Assembly: GCF_900580865.1 (NCBI RefSeq)
Contig: NZ_UTBZ01000169.1
Location: 186,001 to 250,000, forward strand
DNA: 64,000 nt
Source of the DNA: Pseudomonas viridiflava
Lineage (GTDB): Bacteria > Pseudomonadota > Gammaproteobacteria > Pseudomonadales > Pseudomonadaceae
Direction of reading: 5' to 3'
The stretch's first letter is position 1; each line of letters opens with the position of its first letter. This document shows positions 50,956-59,195 of this stretch, piece by piece. The translations under genes and the position numbers were made by a program. The notes under the pieces were generated by a model. It saw only the letters and a list, made by a program, of their open reading frames with translations. It had not been told where the DNA came from and searched no databases.

Positions 50956-51825
50956 TCAGGGCAGCGGTGGATTCGCATCAAATAGTTCGGCAATCACTGG
51001 CCGGTTGCGGCGGATGCCGAGGCAGCACAGGTGGTATTCGATAAAGAACGGGTGGTCGATAAAGGTGATCGGCGTGGTGCCGGGTGTTTCGGCGTACTCG
51101 ACGGCCGAGACAAAACCGATGCCGATGCCTTTGACGATCGCGTGGACGATGGCTTCGCGGCTGTTGAGTTGCATGACGCAATCGAGCTCGATATCGAGGC
51201 GCTTGCAGCTTTCTTCCACCAGTTGCCGGGTGCGCGCACTTTTCTCGCGCATCACCCATTTTTCGCCGCTGATTTCACTGATGTGTACCTGCGCCTGACT
51301 GGCCCAGGGATGGTCATCGCGGACCACGGCGATGATCGGATAACGGTGGTACAGCCGCGTGTGGAAGCGCTCATCGAATTCCGACAAAGCCAGAATCGCC
51401 ACGTCGATATCAAAGTTGAACAACCGCGCCAGGGTGTCCTTTTCCGAAGAAAACGAGGTTTCCAGTTCGATATCCGGGTGGCGCTGCATCAGCTCATAGG
51501 TCAGGTTCATCGCGATCGGCGGTGACACCGCGCCGAGGCGCAACATGCCGGTCTTGCGCTGCTTGAAGCTCTGCAGCAGTTGCACCGCTTCATCTTCCTG
51601 GCCGAACAGACCTTGAGTGATCGCGTAGAGCTTGTGCCCGGCGGCGCTCATCTCGATGTAGCGGCCACGGCGATGGAACAGCTCTACCGAGAAGGTGTTT
51701 TCCAGCGCGTTGACCTGCTCGCTGACGGTCGGCTGACCGACGCTGAGAAACTCGGCAGCAAGGGTAAAGCTGCCGGTCTTGGCCACCGCATGAAACGAAC
51801 GCAACCACTTGTGATACTGGTACAT
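50956..51825 (-). CDS. LysR-family regulator of the phosphonate operon
   Basis: A 289-residue LysR regulator: HTH in residues about 5-60 (FHAVAKTGSFTLAAEFLSVGQPTVSEQVNALENTF in pattern), then the effector domain from about 92. It lies inside the operon between the MFS transporter and phnX genes, only 10 bp from the transporter stop. It is similar in pattern to the divergent LysR protein at 57047. Probably senses a phosphonate catabolite and activates the operon. Confidence 0.9.
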   Translation of the reverse strand: MYQYHKWLRSFHAVAKTGSFTLAAEFLSVGQPTVSEQVNALENTFSVELFHRRGRYIEMSAAGHKLYAITQGLFGQEDEAVQLLQSFKQRKTGMLRLGAVSPPIAMNLTYELMQRHPDIELETSFSSEKDTLARLFNFDIDVAILALSEFDERFHTRLYHRYPIIAVVRDDHPWASQAQVHISEISGEKWVMREKSARTRQLVEESCKRLDIELDCVMQLNSREAIVHAIVKGIGIGFVSAVEYAETPGTTPITFIDHPFFIEYHLCCLGIRRNRPVIAELFDANPPLP

Positions 51826-51835
51826 GCAAGCCCCG

Positions 51836-53131
51836 TCAGCGTCGAATGAACAATGCCACTGCCGCGCTGCACAGGCAGGCGCTGGTGACCACTATGAAGA
51901 TCAGAGACGTATTTGCCGTGGTGTCAAGCAGACGCCCGATCAGCGGCTCGGCCAATCCGGCGAAAAGGTACGAGGAAAAGTTCATGATCCCGGTCGCCGT
52001 ACCGGCGCGTTTGGCGCCGACCAGATCCGGGCACAGCGCCCAGAAGCTCGAGGCCGGACCGTAGACGAAGAAGCCGCAAAGGAACAACGCGACCAGACCG
52101 ATCATGCTGTGCGGTGGCAGGCTCCACATCCACAGGCTGGTCGCGGCGCCGAGGAACATATAGAGCATGATGGCCAGATAGCGCTTGGAGCCGAACAACT
52201 TGTCCGATACCCAGCCGTTGCTCAATGCGCCAACCGCCATGCCGACGGGTAGGGCGACGGTGATCCATTTCGGATCGATCATGCCGTCACCGCTTTTCCA
52301 GTCAGCGCCGAGAAAGTGCACTGGCACCCAGACGATCAAGCCGTAGCGTGCAGCGTTCTGAAAGCCCAGTGACAGCGCGGCGATCAGCAGGCGAGGGTTC
52401 TTCAGCACGGCTTTGTAGCGTTGGGCCGAGGACTCGACTTCGCCCTGTGCGGCTTCCTGATGCTTGTCGTCAGCGTTGGCCACACCGGTATCGCCCACCG
52501 GTTCGAAACCCAGATCCTGCGGGCGTTCACGGGCAACCAGATAGAAAATGATCCCGCCGGCGAGCATCAGCAGCACCGGCAAACGGAAGATCCAGCGCCA
52601 TTCCAGTTGCAGCACTTCGAGCACAACAATAGAGGTGACGTACGACAGAATCGACGCGCAACCGGCGGCGAAGGTGTAGAAGCCATAGACCTTGCCGCGT
52701 TCGCCCGCCGCCCACCAATTGGCAATCAGCCGCCCGCCCGGCGCCCAGCCCAGTGCCTGAAAGTAACCGTTGACGCCCCACGGCAGAATAAGGCTGGTGA
52801 AACCGCTGGCAAAACTGGTAACCCAGTTGGCACCGCAGGACAACACCGCACCCAGCGTCATGATGCGCCGGCCACCGAATTTGTCGGCGAGGTTGCCGTT
52901 GATGGCCTGGCCAATCGCGTAGGCCCAGAGCATCGCCGCAGAGGCCCAACCGAGGGTTTCCTTGCTTAGGCCGAACTCGGCCTGAATCCCCGGAATGGCA
53001 AAACCGAAGGTCTGCCGCCCGGTGTAGAAAAACAGGTAACAGAACATCGCCGCCAGCAGCATGCGCCACTGGGCGACCCGGAACGAGGCAGAACGGACGG
53101 CGAGACCAGGCATTGTTTCGGCACGATTCAT
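51836..53131 (-). CDS. MFS transporter (organophosphate/phosphonate type)
   Basis: A 431-residue major facilitator with 12 hydrophobic segments. FYTGRQTFGFAIPGIQ, WASAAMLWAYAIGQAINGNLADKFGGRR and the overall layout fit the organophosphate:phosphate antiporter branch (GlpT/UhpT/PgtP-like). AAGGAAAAG precedes ATG 53131. It lies between the alcohol dehydrogenase and LysR genes, giving this operon a second uptake route beside the ABC transporter; it could import a phosphonate or export an end product. Confidence 0.9.
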   Translation of the reverse strand: MNRAETMPGLAVRSASFRVAQWRMLLAAMFCYLFFYTGRQTFGFAIPGIQAEFGLSKETLGWASAAMLWAYAIGQAINGNLADKFGGRRIMTLGAVLSCGANWVTSFASGFTSLILPWGVNGYFQALGWAPGGRLIANWWAAGERGKVYGFYTFAAGCASILSYVTSIVVLEVLQLEWRWIFRLPVLLMLAGGIIFYLVARERPQDLGFEPVGDTGVANADDKHQEAAQGEVESSAQRYKAVLKNPRLLIAALSLGFQNAARYGLIVWVPVHFLGADWKSGDGMIDPKWITVALPVGMAVGALSNGWVSDKLFGSKRYLAIMLYMFLGAATSLWMWSLPPHSMIGLVALFLCGFFVYGPASSFWALCPDLVGAKRAGTATGIMNFSSYLFAGLAEPLIGRLLDTTANTSLIFIVVTSACLCSAAVALFIRR

Positions 53132-53260
53132 GATCTTTTCCTTATTGTTGTCGGTTCCCGCCGGGTGTCGTCGGCGGGTGCACTCTTTTTCGGTGCGGCA
53201 GGAAATCACCGCGGCTTTAGGCCGCTGGCGGTGCTTGGATTACTGGGGTGTCATCAGGCG
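53132..53260. other. Intra-operon spacer with two hairpins
   Basis: Between the dehydrogenase and MFS genes there are two GC-rich hairpins, CCCGCCG/CGGCGGG (53157-53178) and CACCGC/GCGGTG (about 53208-53236). They may tune expression of the distal operon by partial termination or mRNA processing. Confidence 0.4.
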
Positions 53261-54352
53261 TCAGGCGGCTTGCGAACCTATGAAGTTCTTGCCGCGTGCA
53301 CCCTGCATCGCGAGGTGGATGATGGCTTCGGCATCCTTGGCCGAGACTCCGTAATCGGCAAACTCGGTCTTCACCCCGAGGCTGTGCAGGAACTCGCGCA
53401 ACTGCTGCTGGGCTTTGCCCAGGTCCGCGCCGAACACCCGTTGCAAGGTACGGTCGCGAGTGGCGTCCTGGCCCCAGGCCAAACCCAAAACCAGCGGCAA
53501 GGTGAAGGAGCAGGCGATGCCATGGGGCAAGCCGTGGCGCAAGGTCATCTCATAGGAAATCGAATGCGCCAGCGCGGTTTTGGTGTTGGAAAACGCCAGC
53601 CCGGCCTTGAGCGCAGCGAGTGCCATGCGGCTGCGCAATTCGTGACTGGAGAGGTCTTTGTGCAGGCGCGGCAGGCATTCGAGGATGTCCTCGATCGCGG
53701 AGATCGCGAAGGTGTCCGAGACCGGGTTGGCGTTCACGTTCCAGATCGCCTCCAGCGCATGGGACAGCGCATCGAGACCCGTGGACACGGTGACACTGGC
53801 CGGCACGGTGAGCATCAGTTGCGGGTCGATGATCGCCACGCGAGGCCAGGTGCAGTCCAGGTGCAGCGAATATTTCTTCTGGCTGGCGCTGTCCCAGATC
53901 GTCGCCCACGGCGTGACCTCGCTGCCGGTGCCGGCGGTGGTTGGTGCGGCGATCAGTTGTTTGCAACGGGCTGGCGTGAAGGGTTTGCCGCTGGACAGCA
54001 GGCTCAACAGTTCATCGAAACGGCCGGATTCGGTGCCGACGATCAACGCCTTGGCGGTATCGATGGCGCTGCCGCCACCCACGGCGAGGACCACGTCACA
54101 GTCGCCGGCGTGCTGCCAGAAATGCTCGTAAGTGCTGCGCAGATGGGCGACGTCGGGGTTGGGCTGGACGTCTTCGACAATGTAGATCAGACGTTCGCCG
54201 AGCAAGCGTTGCAAACGGTCCACCAATCCCAGCCCTCGGGCCTCAGGGAAGGTCACGAGGGCGACAGTCTGCTGCTCGGTGATGGCGGCGAGGTCTTGCA
54301 GGCTGCCCCAGCCGAAGCGGGTATCGACGGGGTTCTGAAAACGGGCAGTCAT
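53261..54352 (-). CDS. Iron-containing alcohol dehydrogenase (phosphonoacetaldehyde reductase-like)
   Basis: A 363-residue group III (iron) alcohol dehydrogenase. NAD-binding GGGS at 92-95; metal ligands D194, H198, H263 and H277. It resembles phosphonoacetaldehyde reductases such as PhpC, which interconvert 2-hydroxyethylphosphonate and phosphonoacetaldehyde. AAGAAGGAT precedes ATG 54352. In an operon with phnX the likely direction is oxidation of a hydroxyalkylphosphonate to the PhnX substrate; that is inference from context. Confidence 0.85.
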   Translation of the reverse strand: MTARFQNPVDTRFGWGSLQDLAAITEQQTVALVTFPEARGLGLVDRLQRLLGERLIYIVEDVQPNPDVAHLRSTYEHFWQHAGDCDVVLAVGGGSAIDTAKALIVGTESGRFDELLSLLSSGKPFTPARCKQLIAAPTTAGTGSEVTPWATIWDSASQKKYSLHLDCTWPRVAIIDPQLMLTVPASVTVSTGLDALSHALEAIWNVNANPVSDTFAISAIEDILECLPRLHKDLSSHELRSRMALAALKAGLAFSNTKTALAHSISYEMTLRHGLPHGIACSFTLPLVLGLAWGQDATRDRTLQRVFGADLGKAQQQLREFLHSLGVKTEFADYGVSAKDAEAIIHLAMQGARGKNFIGSQAA

Positions 54353-54461
54353 GGTGGATCCTTCTTGTTGTTGTCGTGTGGCCACATACTCGATGGCGGC
54401 CGACAACGGCACAAATCGATAAATCACAGGTTTGAATCGGCTGAACCGATAACAGCGGCGG

Positions 54462-55280
54462 TTAATGTGTTGAACCGCTCTGGATGGCGGCACGCAGTCG
54501 ACTCGATACGGCGTCGGCGACGATCACCATGAAGGTGATAACGATGATGCAGGTCGCGGTTTCCTGATATTTGAACAACTTCAGACTGCTCACCAGTTCG
54601 AAACCCAAGCCACCAGCGCCGACCATGCCGAGCACCGTGGCCGAGCGCAGATTGACCTCGAAGCGATAGAGAATCACGGCAATCCACGCGGTGATGACCT
54701 GCGGCAGCACGCCAAACACGATCACCTGCAGCGGCCGCGCACCGGTCGCTTGCAGCGCTTCGATCGGGCCTTGGTCAATCTCTTCTATGCTCTCGGCGAA
54801 GAATTTGCCGAGCATGCCCAGGCCATGCAGCGCCAGCGCCAATACGCCGGGGAACGGGCCGAGCCCAACCGCCGAGACGAAGATCAGCGCGAGGATCAGT
54901 TCGTTGATGCTGCGGGTGAAATTCAATGCCTGACGAGTGGCGTGAAACAGCCAGCGGTTGCGGCTCAGATTGCGTGCCGCGAGAAACGACAGCGGAATCG
55001 CCAACAACACGCCAAGCAAGGTGCCCCAGATGGCGATTTGCAGGGTTTCCACTGCCGGCGCCAGCAGGCGCGGAAGAATGCTCAGATCCGGTGGGAAGGT
55101 GCGCGAAAGGAAATCACCGATCTGCGGCAACCCCGCCGCCAATTCACCGAGGCTGAGCTGCGCACCTTGCGCGCTCCAGTTCAGCGTCCACAGCACGATC
55201 AGGACGACGGCGCCGGTGGTCAGCCAACTGCGCGGGCCACGGGGACGATCGCCGACCCACTGGTAGTTTTGCGATTGCAT
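54462..55280 (-). CDS. phnE: Phosphonate ABC transporter permease
   Basis: A 272-residue inner-membrane permease with about six transmembrane segments and the binding-protein-dependent EAA-type loop (ALQATGARPLQVIVFGVLPQVITAWIAVILYRFE in pattern). The family signature SATVLGMVGAGGLGFEL is present. It lies 2 bp after phnC. Together with PhnC and PhnD it forms a phosphonate importer. Confidence 0.93.
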   Translation of the reverse strand: MQSQNYQWVGDRPRGPRSWLTTGAVVLIVLWTLNWSAQGAQLSLGELAAGLPQIGDFLSRTFPPDLSILPRLLAPAVETLQIAIWGTLLGVLLAIPLSFLAARNLSRNRWLFHATRQALNFTRSINELILALIFVSAVGLGPFPGVLALALHGLGMLGKFFAESIEEIDQGPIEALQATGARPLQVIVFGVLPQVITAWIAVILYRFEVNLRSATVLGMVGAGGLGFELVSSLKLFKYQETATCIIVITFMVIVADAVSSRLRAAIQSGSTH

Positions 55281-55282
55281 GT

Positions 55283-56074
55283 TCAGGCCCTCGAGGCAGC
55301 GCGGTAGGACAGGGTGGGCGTCGGGACGTCAGCGGCGGATTGCGCCGATTGCCCCGGATAGATTCGCGCCAGATCGCCTTCAGTCATGCTCGATGCTTTG
55401 CCATCGAACACCAGGCTGCCGTTAGCGAGGCCGACCACGCGGTCGCCAAACTCACGGGCGTATTCGACCTGATGCAGGTTGCACAGCACGGTGATGCCCA
55501 GTTCGCGGGTGGCGTCGCGCAGGTATTGCAACACCAGCCGCGCGGTTTTCGGGTCGAGGCTGGCAATCGGTTCATCGGCCAGAATCACCTGCGGTCGTTG
55601 CGCCAATGCGCGGGCGATGCCGACGCGCTGCTTCTGCCCGCCGGACAATGAATCGGTGCGCTCGCCGGCCTTGTGCGCCAGCTCGACGCGCTCCAGGCAT
55701 TGCATCGCCAGCGCCACATCGTCACGGCGGAACAGTTGCAGAATCGAGGCGAGGGTGCCGACGGAACCGAGGCGGCCGGTCAGCACATTCTTCAACACGC
55801 TCAAGCGTGGCACGACGTTGTGGTGCTGAAAGATCATCGCCACTTCGCGGCGCAAAACGCTGGTGTCAGGGCAGGCGAGAGCGTCGATGCCGGCCACGCT
55901 CAGCGTGCCGCTGTCGGCCTGCGCCAGACGATTGATGCAACGCAGCAAGGTCGATTTGCCAGCGCCGGACTGACCGAGCACCACGACGAATTCGCCCGCA
56001 GCGACTTCAAGGTCGATGCCGCGCAACACCGGGTTGCTGCCGTAGTGTTTGCTCAGTTGGCGGATGCTGATCAT
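55283..56074 (-). CDS. phnC: Phosphonate ABC transporter ATPase
   Basis: A 263-residue ATPase with Walker A GQSGAGKST (34-42), signature SGGQKQRVGIARAL, Walker B VILADEPIASLD and H-loop CNLHQVEYA. These, and the length, match PhnC. It overlaps phnD by 4 bp. Energy-coupling subunit of the phosphonate importer. Confidence 0.94.
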   Translation of the reverse strand: MISIRQLSKHYGSNPVLRGIDLEVAAGEFVVVLGQSGAGKSTLLRCINRLAQADSGTLSVAGIDALACPDTSVLRREVAMIFQHHNVVPRLSVLKNVLTGRLGSVGTLASILQLFRRDDVALAMQCLERVELAHKAGERTDSLSGGQKQRVGIARALAQRPQVILADEPIASLDPKTARLVLQYLRDATRELGITVLCNLHQVEYAREFGDRVVGLANGSLVFDGKASSMTEGDLARIYPGQSAQSAADVPTPTLSYRAASRA

Positions 56075-56937
56075 TTCATGCTCCGCAGATCGAGATCGAG
56101 CACCTTGGCGGTTTCGCGCACCACGTCATACGACGCGTCGGTGGTGGGCTGGAAGCCATTGAGCACGCCCTGATCACCCCACGGCACGTCCTTGATCGAA
56201 GCCAGTGCGGCGGCGATTTTCTTCTTCAACTCCGGGTCGAGTGCCTTGCGCCAGACCATCGGCGATTCGGGGATAGGCTTGGAACTCCAGACGATTTCAA
56301 AGTCATCCTGCTTCACCACACCTTTGGCCACAGCGCTGGCGAAGATACGGTCAGCCACGGCCGCCGCGTCAACTTTTTTGTTCTCCACCGCGAGGATGCT
56401 GGCGTCGTGGGAGCCCGAGAAAATCACCCGTTTGAACAGGTTGTCCGGAGCAAAACCGGCCTGCTCAAGGCCTGCTTTCGGGAACAGATGACCGGACGCC
56501 GAACTCGGGTCAACGAACGCGAACGTATGGCCCTTGAGGTCGGCCAGCGAATGAATGCCGCTGTCCTTGCGCGCCAGAATCACGCTTTTGTACGCGCTCT
56601 GGCCGGTCTTCTTGGTCACCGCCACCGAGAACGCTTCGACATCCGCCACCGAGGTCGCCAGCACGTAGGAGAACGGCCCGAGATAGGCGACGTCGAGTTT
56701 GCCCGAGCGCAGCGCTTCGATGATGCCGTTGTAGTCGGTGGCCACGAACGGCACCACTGGCATGCCGATTTTGGCTTGCAGGTCGTCGAGCACTTGTTTG
56801 CTCGATTCGATCATTGCCTGGGAGTCTTCGGAGGGGATCAGGCCGATGGTCAGTTTGTCCTTGGCCCAGACCTGGCTGGCGCCGAAGGCAAGTGCGGTGA
56901 AGCTGACGACACGCAGAAACTGTTTGATTGTTTTCAT
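56071..56937 (-). CDS. phnD: Phosphonate-binding periplasmic protein
   Basis: A 288-residue PhnD/SsuA/THI5-type binding protein with signal peptide (about residues 1-25, ending VWA/K). TIGLIPSEDSQAMIESSKQVLDDL, TDYNGIIEALRSGKLDVAYLGPFSYVLA and FVDPSSASGHLFPKAGL in pattern are family signatures, including the Ser/Tyr phosphonate contacts. It is the first gene of the operon. The sequence resembles 2-aminoethylphosphonate-binding PhnD but ligand choice cannot be read off. Confidence 0.94.
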   Translation of the reverse strand: MKTIKQFLRVVSFTALAFGASQVWAKDKLTIGLIPSEDSQAMIESSKQVLDDLQAKIGMPVVPFVATDYNGIIEALRSGKLDVAYLGPFSYVLATSVADVEAFSVAVTKKTGQSAYKSVILARKDSGIHSLADLKGHTFAFVDPSSASGHLFPKAGLEQAGFAPDNLFKRVIFSGSHDASILAVENKKVDAAAVADRIFASAVAKGVVKQDDFEIVWSSKPIPESPMVWRKALDPELKKKIAAALASIKDVPWGDQGVLNGFQPTTDASYDVVRETAKVLDLDLRSMK

Positions 56938-56977
56938 GGCATTCCACGGTGTGGTTGGGAGTTGCCACAGGCTAGGT

Positions 56978-56995
56978 CTGTCACGTGACAGTCAT
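56978..56995. promoter_or_regulatory. Palindromic Pho-box-like element between phnD and LysR genes
   Basis: CTGTCAC-GTGA-CAGTCAT matches the Pho-box layout with one mismatch per half, and also contains the palindrome CTGTCAC/GTGACAG. It lies 41 bp before phnD and 52 bp before the divergent LysR gene. It may be a PhoB site, a LysR site, or both. Confidence 0.5.
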
Positions 56996-57046
56996 TCAAT
57001 CAATTCAATATGCGAAACCGCAGCTAACTATTGATGGAGTCTATGG

Positions 57047-57904
57047 ATGTCGAGCGCCAAATTGCGGGCCTTTCTCGCCGTCGCCCGTCACGGCAGTTTC
57101 AGTGCCGGGGCGCGGGCGTCGGGATTGAGCCAACCGACCCTGACCACGCAAGTGCAGGCCCTTGAGCGTCAGCACAATGTCGAGCTGTTCCATCGCCGTG
57201 GGCGGCGCATCGAGTTGTCGGATGTCGGGCGGCAATTGCTGCCTATCGCTCAGCGCATCGCCTTGCTGGAACTGGAGGCGCACAACCTGCTGCGCGATTC
57301 CGGGCGGCTCGACAGCGGCCAGCTCAAGGTCGGTGCGGTGGGGCCGTTTCATGTGATCGAAATGGTCGACAGTTATTTGCAACAGCATCCGAATATCGAC
57401 GTGTCGATCCGCGTGGGTAACTCGGCGCAGGTGCTGTCGGATCTGGAAAACTACGTGACCGACATCGCCGTGCTGGCGGGGCGGCAAGATGATCCTGCGT
57501 TGTGCGCGGTGCGTTATGCGCGGCACGCGATCATCTTGTTCGCGCACCTTGAGCATCCGCTGGCCAATCGTGGCAGCGTGCGGCTGGAGGAACTGGAAGG
57601 GCAGCGGCTGCTGCAACGCGAGCCAGGCTCGACCACACGACTGGTGCTGGAACAGGCGCTGATTGCCGCGCAGGTGAAACCGCGCATCGCCATGGAAATC
57701 GGCAGTCGCGAGGCACTGCGTGAAGCGGTGGTGCGCGGGTTGGGATTGGGTGTGGTGTCGGAAGCGGAGTTCATTGCCGATCCAAAAATCCGCACGATCA
57801 GAATCGAAGGCGAAGAGCTGTTTACGGAAACGTATTTGTATTGTCTGGCTGAGCGCCGTTCGAGTCGGCTCATTTCGTCGTTTTTTGATGCGGCGCTTGG
57901 CTGA
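57047..57904 (+). CDS. LysR-family regulator divergent from phnD
   Basis: A 285-residue LysR regulator. HTH residues about 4-58 (LRAFLAVARHGSFSAGARASGLSQPTLTTQVQALE in pattern), effector domain from about 92 (GQLKVGAVGPFHVIEMVDSYLQQHP). It is related to the LysR protein inside the phn operon. Divergence from phnD and the intervening palindrome make it the prime candidate activator of phosphonate uptake genes. Two LysR genes for one operon is unusual. Confidence 0.92.
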   Translation: MSSAKLRAFLAVARHGSFSAGARASGLSQPTLTTQVQALERQHNVELFHRRGRRIELSDVGRQLLPIAQRIALLELEAHNLLRDSGRLDSGQLKVGAVGPFHVIEMVDSYLQQHPNIDVSIRVGNSAQVLSDLENYVTDIAVLAGRQDDPALCAVRYARHAIILFAHLEHPLANRGSVRLEELEGQRLLQREPGSTTRLVLEQALIAAQVKPRIAMEIGSREALREAVVRGLGLGVVSEAEFIADPKIRTIRIEGEELFTETYLYCLAERRSSRLISSFFDAALG

Positions 57905-57936
57905 AGATTTGCAATCTTCAGCGAGGCTTGGCTAAT

Positions 57937-57960
57937 ATACGATCCATATACACATCGTAT
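57937..57960. promoter_or_regulatory. Inverted repeat before the ParD-like gene
   Basis: ATACGAT-CCATATACAC-ATCGTAT, perfect 7-bp arms, 11 bp before the ParD-like ATG. Ribbon-helix-helix antitoxins usually repress their own promoter through such repeats. Confidence 0.55.
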
Positions 57961-57971
57961 CGGATTCATAT

Positions 57972-58199
57972 ATGGGCATCGTAAAAATTTCAGAGGACAT
58001 GCACGAGAACCTGCGTATCTCCAGCAACGCCCTCAGCCGCTCGATCAACGCGCAAGCCGAGCACTGGATGCGCATCGGCATGCTCGCCGAATTGCACCCC
58101 AACCTCGACCACAGCGCCATTTGCCGCTTGCTGATCCGCGCCGAACAGAACGGCGGGCTGGATCTGCAACAACTGACTCAGGAAGCCGTCAGCGCATGA
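57972..58199 (+). CDS. ParD-like antitoxin family protein
   Basis: A 75-residue protein matching the ParD-like family: MGIVKISEDMHENLRISSNALSRSINAQAEHWMRIGM. The N-terminal half should form a ribbon-helix-helix DNA-binding dimer. No ParE toxin gene follows; instead its stop overlaps the start of a methionine aminopeptidase gene (ATGA). A palindrome just upstream supports autoregulation. Whether it neutralises any toxin is unknown. Confidence 0.8.
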   Translation: MGIVKISEDMHENLRISSNALSRSINAQAEHWMRIGMLAELHPNLDHSAICRLLIRAEQNGGLDLQQLTQEAVSA

Positions 58200-58987
58200 G
58201 AAACCAGATCAAGATCAACACCCCGGCCGATATCGCCCAATCGCGCGCTGCCGGCAAACTCGCCGCCGAGGTACTGGCGATGCTGGTGCCCCACGTCAAG
58301 GCGGGCGTCACCACCGATCAACTCGATCAACTGTGCAACGACTACATCGTCAACGTGCAGAAAGCGGTGCCGGCCAACGTCGGTTATCACGGTTTTCCGA
58401 AAACCGTCTGCGCGTCGGTCAACGATGTGGTGTGCCACGGCATACCGTCGGGCACTCCGTTGAAGGATGGCGATATCGTCAATCTCGATATCGCGGTGAT
58501 CAAGGACGGCTGGTTCGGTGATACCAGCCGCATGTACGTGGTCGGCGAGGCGACACCTGAGGCGCAGCATCTGATCAAGACCACTTATGACGCCATGTGC
58601 GCGGGTATTCGTGTGGTGAAGCCGGGCGCCACGCTGGGCGATATCGGCCACGCGATCCAGACGTTGGCGGAGAAGGAAGGCTTCAGCGTGGTGCGCGAGT
58701 ATTGCGGACACGGGATCGGCAAGGTTTATCACGATGAGCCGCAGATTCTGCATTACGGCTTTCCCAATCAGGGCATGAAGCTCAAGGCCGGGATGATTTT
58801 TACCGTGGAGCCGATGCTCAATGCCGGCAAGCGTCATGTGAAAAACATGCCCGATGGCTGGACGGTACTGACCAAGGATGGCTCGTTGTCGGCGCAGTGG
58901 GAGCATATGGTGGCGGTGACGGAGACCGGCTTCGAAATTCTCACCGCCTGGCCGGATGAAATCGAAGGCTATTCCCCGATCACCTAA
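58196..58987 (+). CDS. map: Type I methionine aminopeptidase
   Basis: A 263-residue enzyme removing N-terminal Met from new proteins. All catalytic residues are visible: H81, D98, D109, H172, E205 and E236. ATG 58196 overlaps the ParD-like stop; longer frames upstream lack similarity. The essential map of Pseudomonas normally sits beside rpsB/tsf, which are absent here, so this is probably a second paralogue with conditional expression. Confidence 0.92.
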   Translation: MRNQIKINTPADIAQSRAAGKLAAEVLAMLVPHVKAGVTTDQLDQLCNDYIVNVQKAVPANVGYHGFPKTVCASVNDVVCHGIPSGTPLKDGDIVNLDIAVIKDGWFGDTSRMYVVGEATPEAQHLIKTTYDAMCAGIRVVKPGATLGDIGHAIQTLAEKEGFSVVREYCGHGIGKVYHDEPQILHYGFPNQGMKLKAGMIFTVEPMLNAGKRHVKNMPDGWTVLTKDGSLSAQWEHMVAVTETGFEILTAWPDEIEGYSPIT

Positions 58988-59001
58988 ACACCATAAACCC
59001 T

Positions 59002-59093
59002 CTGTGGGAGCAAGTTTGCTCGCGAAGAGGCCGTGTCAGTCAACATCAACATTGAATGACACACCGCATTCGCGAGCAGGCTCGCTCCCACAG
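59002..59093. repeat. Paired REP palindromes (GTGGGAGC type)
   Basis: CTGTGGGAGCAAGTTTGCTCGC and inverted GCGAGCAGGCTCGCTCCCACAG flank about 45 bp. It is followed 12 bp later by the other repeat family. Confidence 0.85.
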
Positions 59094-59105
59094 TTGGAAT
59101 GCATT

Positions 59106-59195
59106 CCTGTAGGAGCTGTCGAGTGAAGCGAGGCTGCGATCTTTTGATCTTGTTTTGAAGCAAGATCAAAAGATCGCAGCCTGCAGCAGCTCAGG
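59106..59195. repeat. Paired REP-like palindrome (GATCTTTTGATC type)
   Basis: CCTGTAGGAGCTGTCGAG ... GATCTTTTGATC faces GATCAAAAGATCGCAGC ... CAGCAGCTCAGG. It directly abuts the stop of the alpha/beta hydrolase. Confidence 0.82.
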
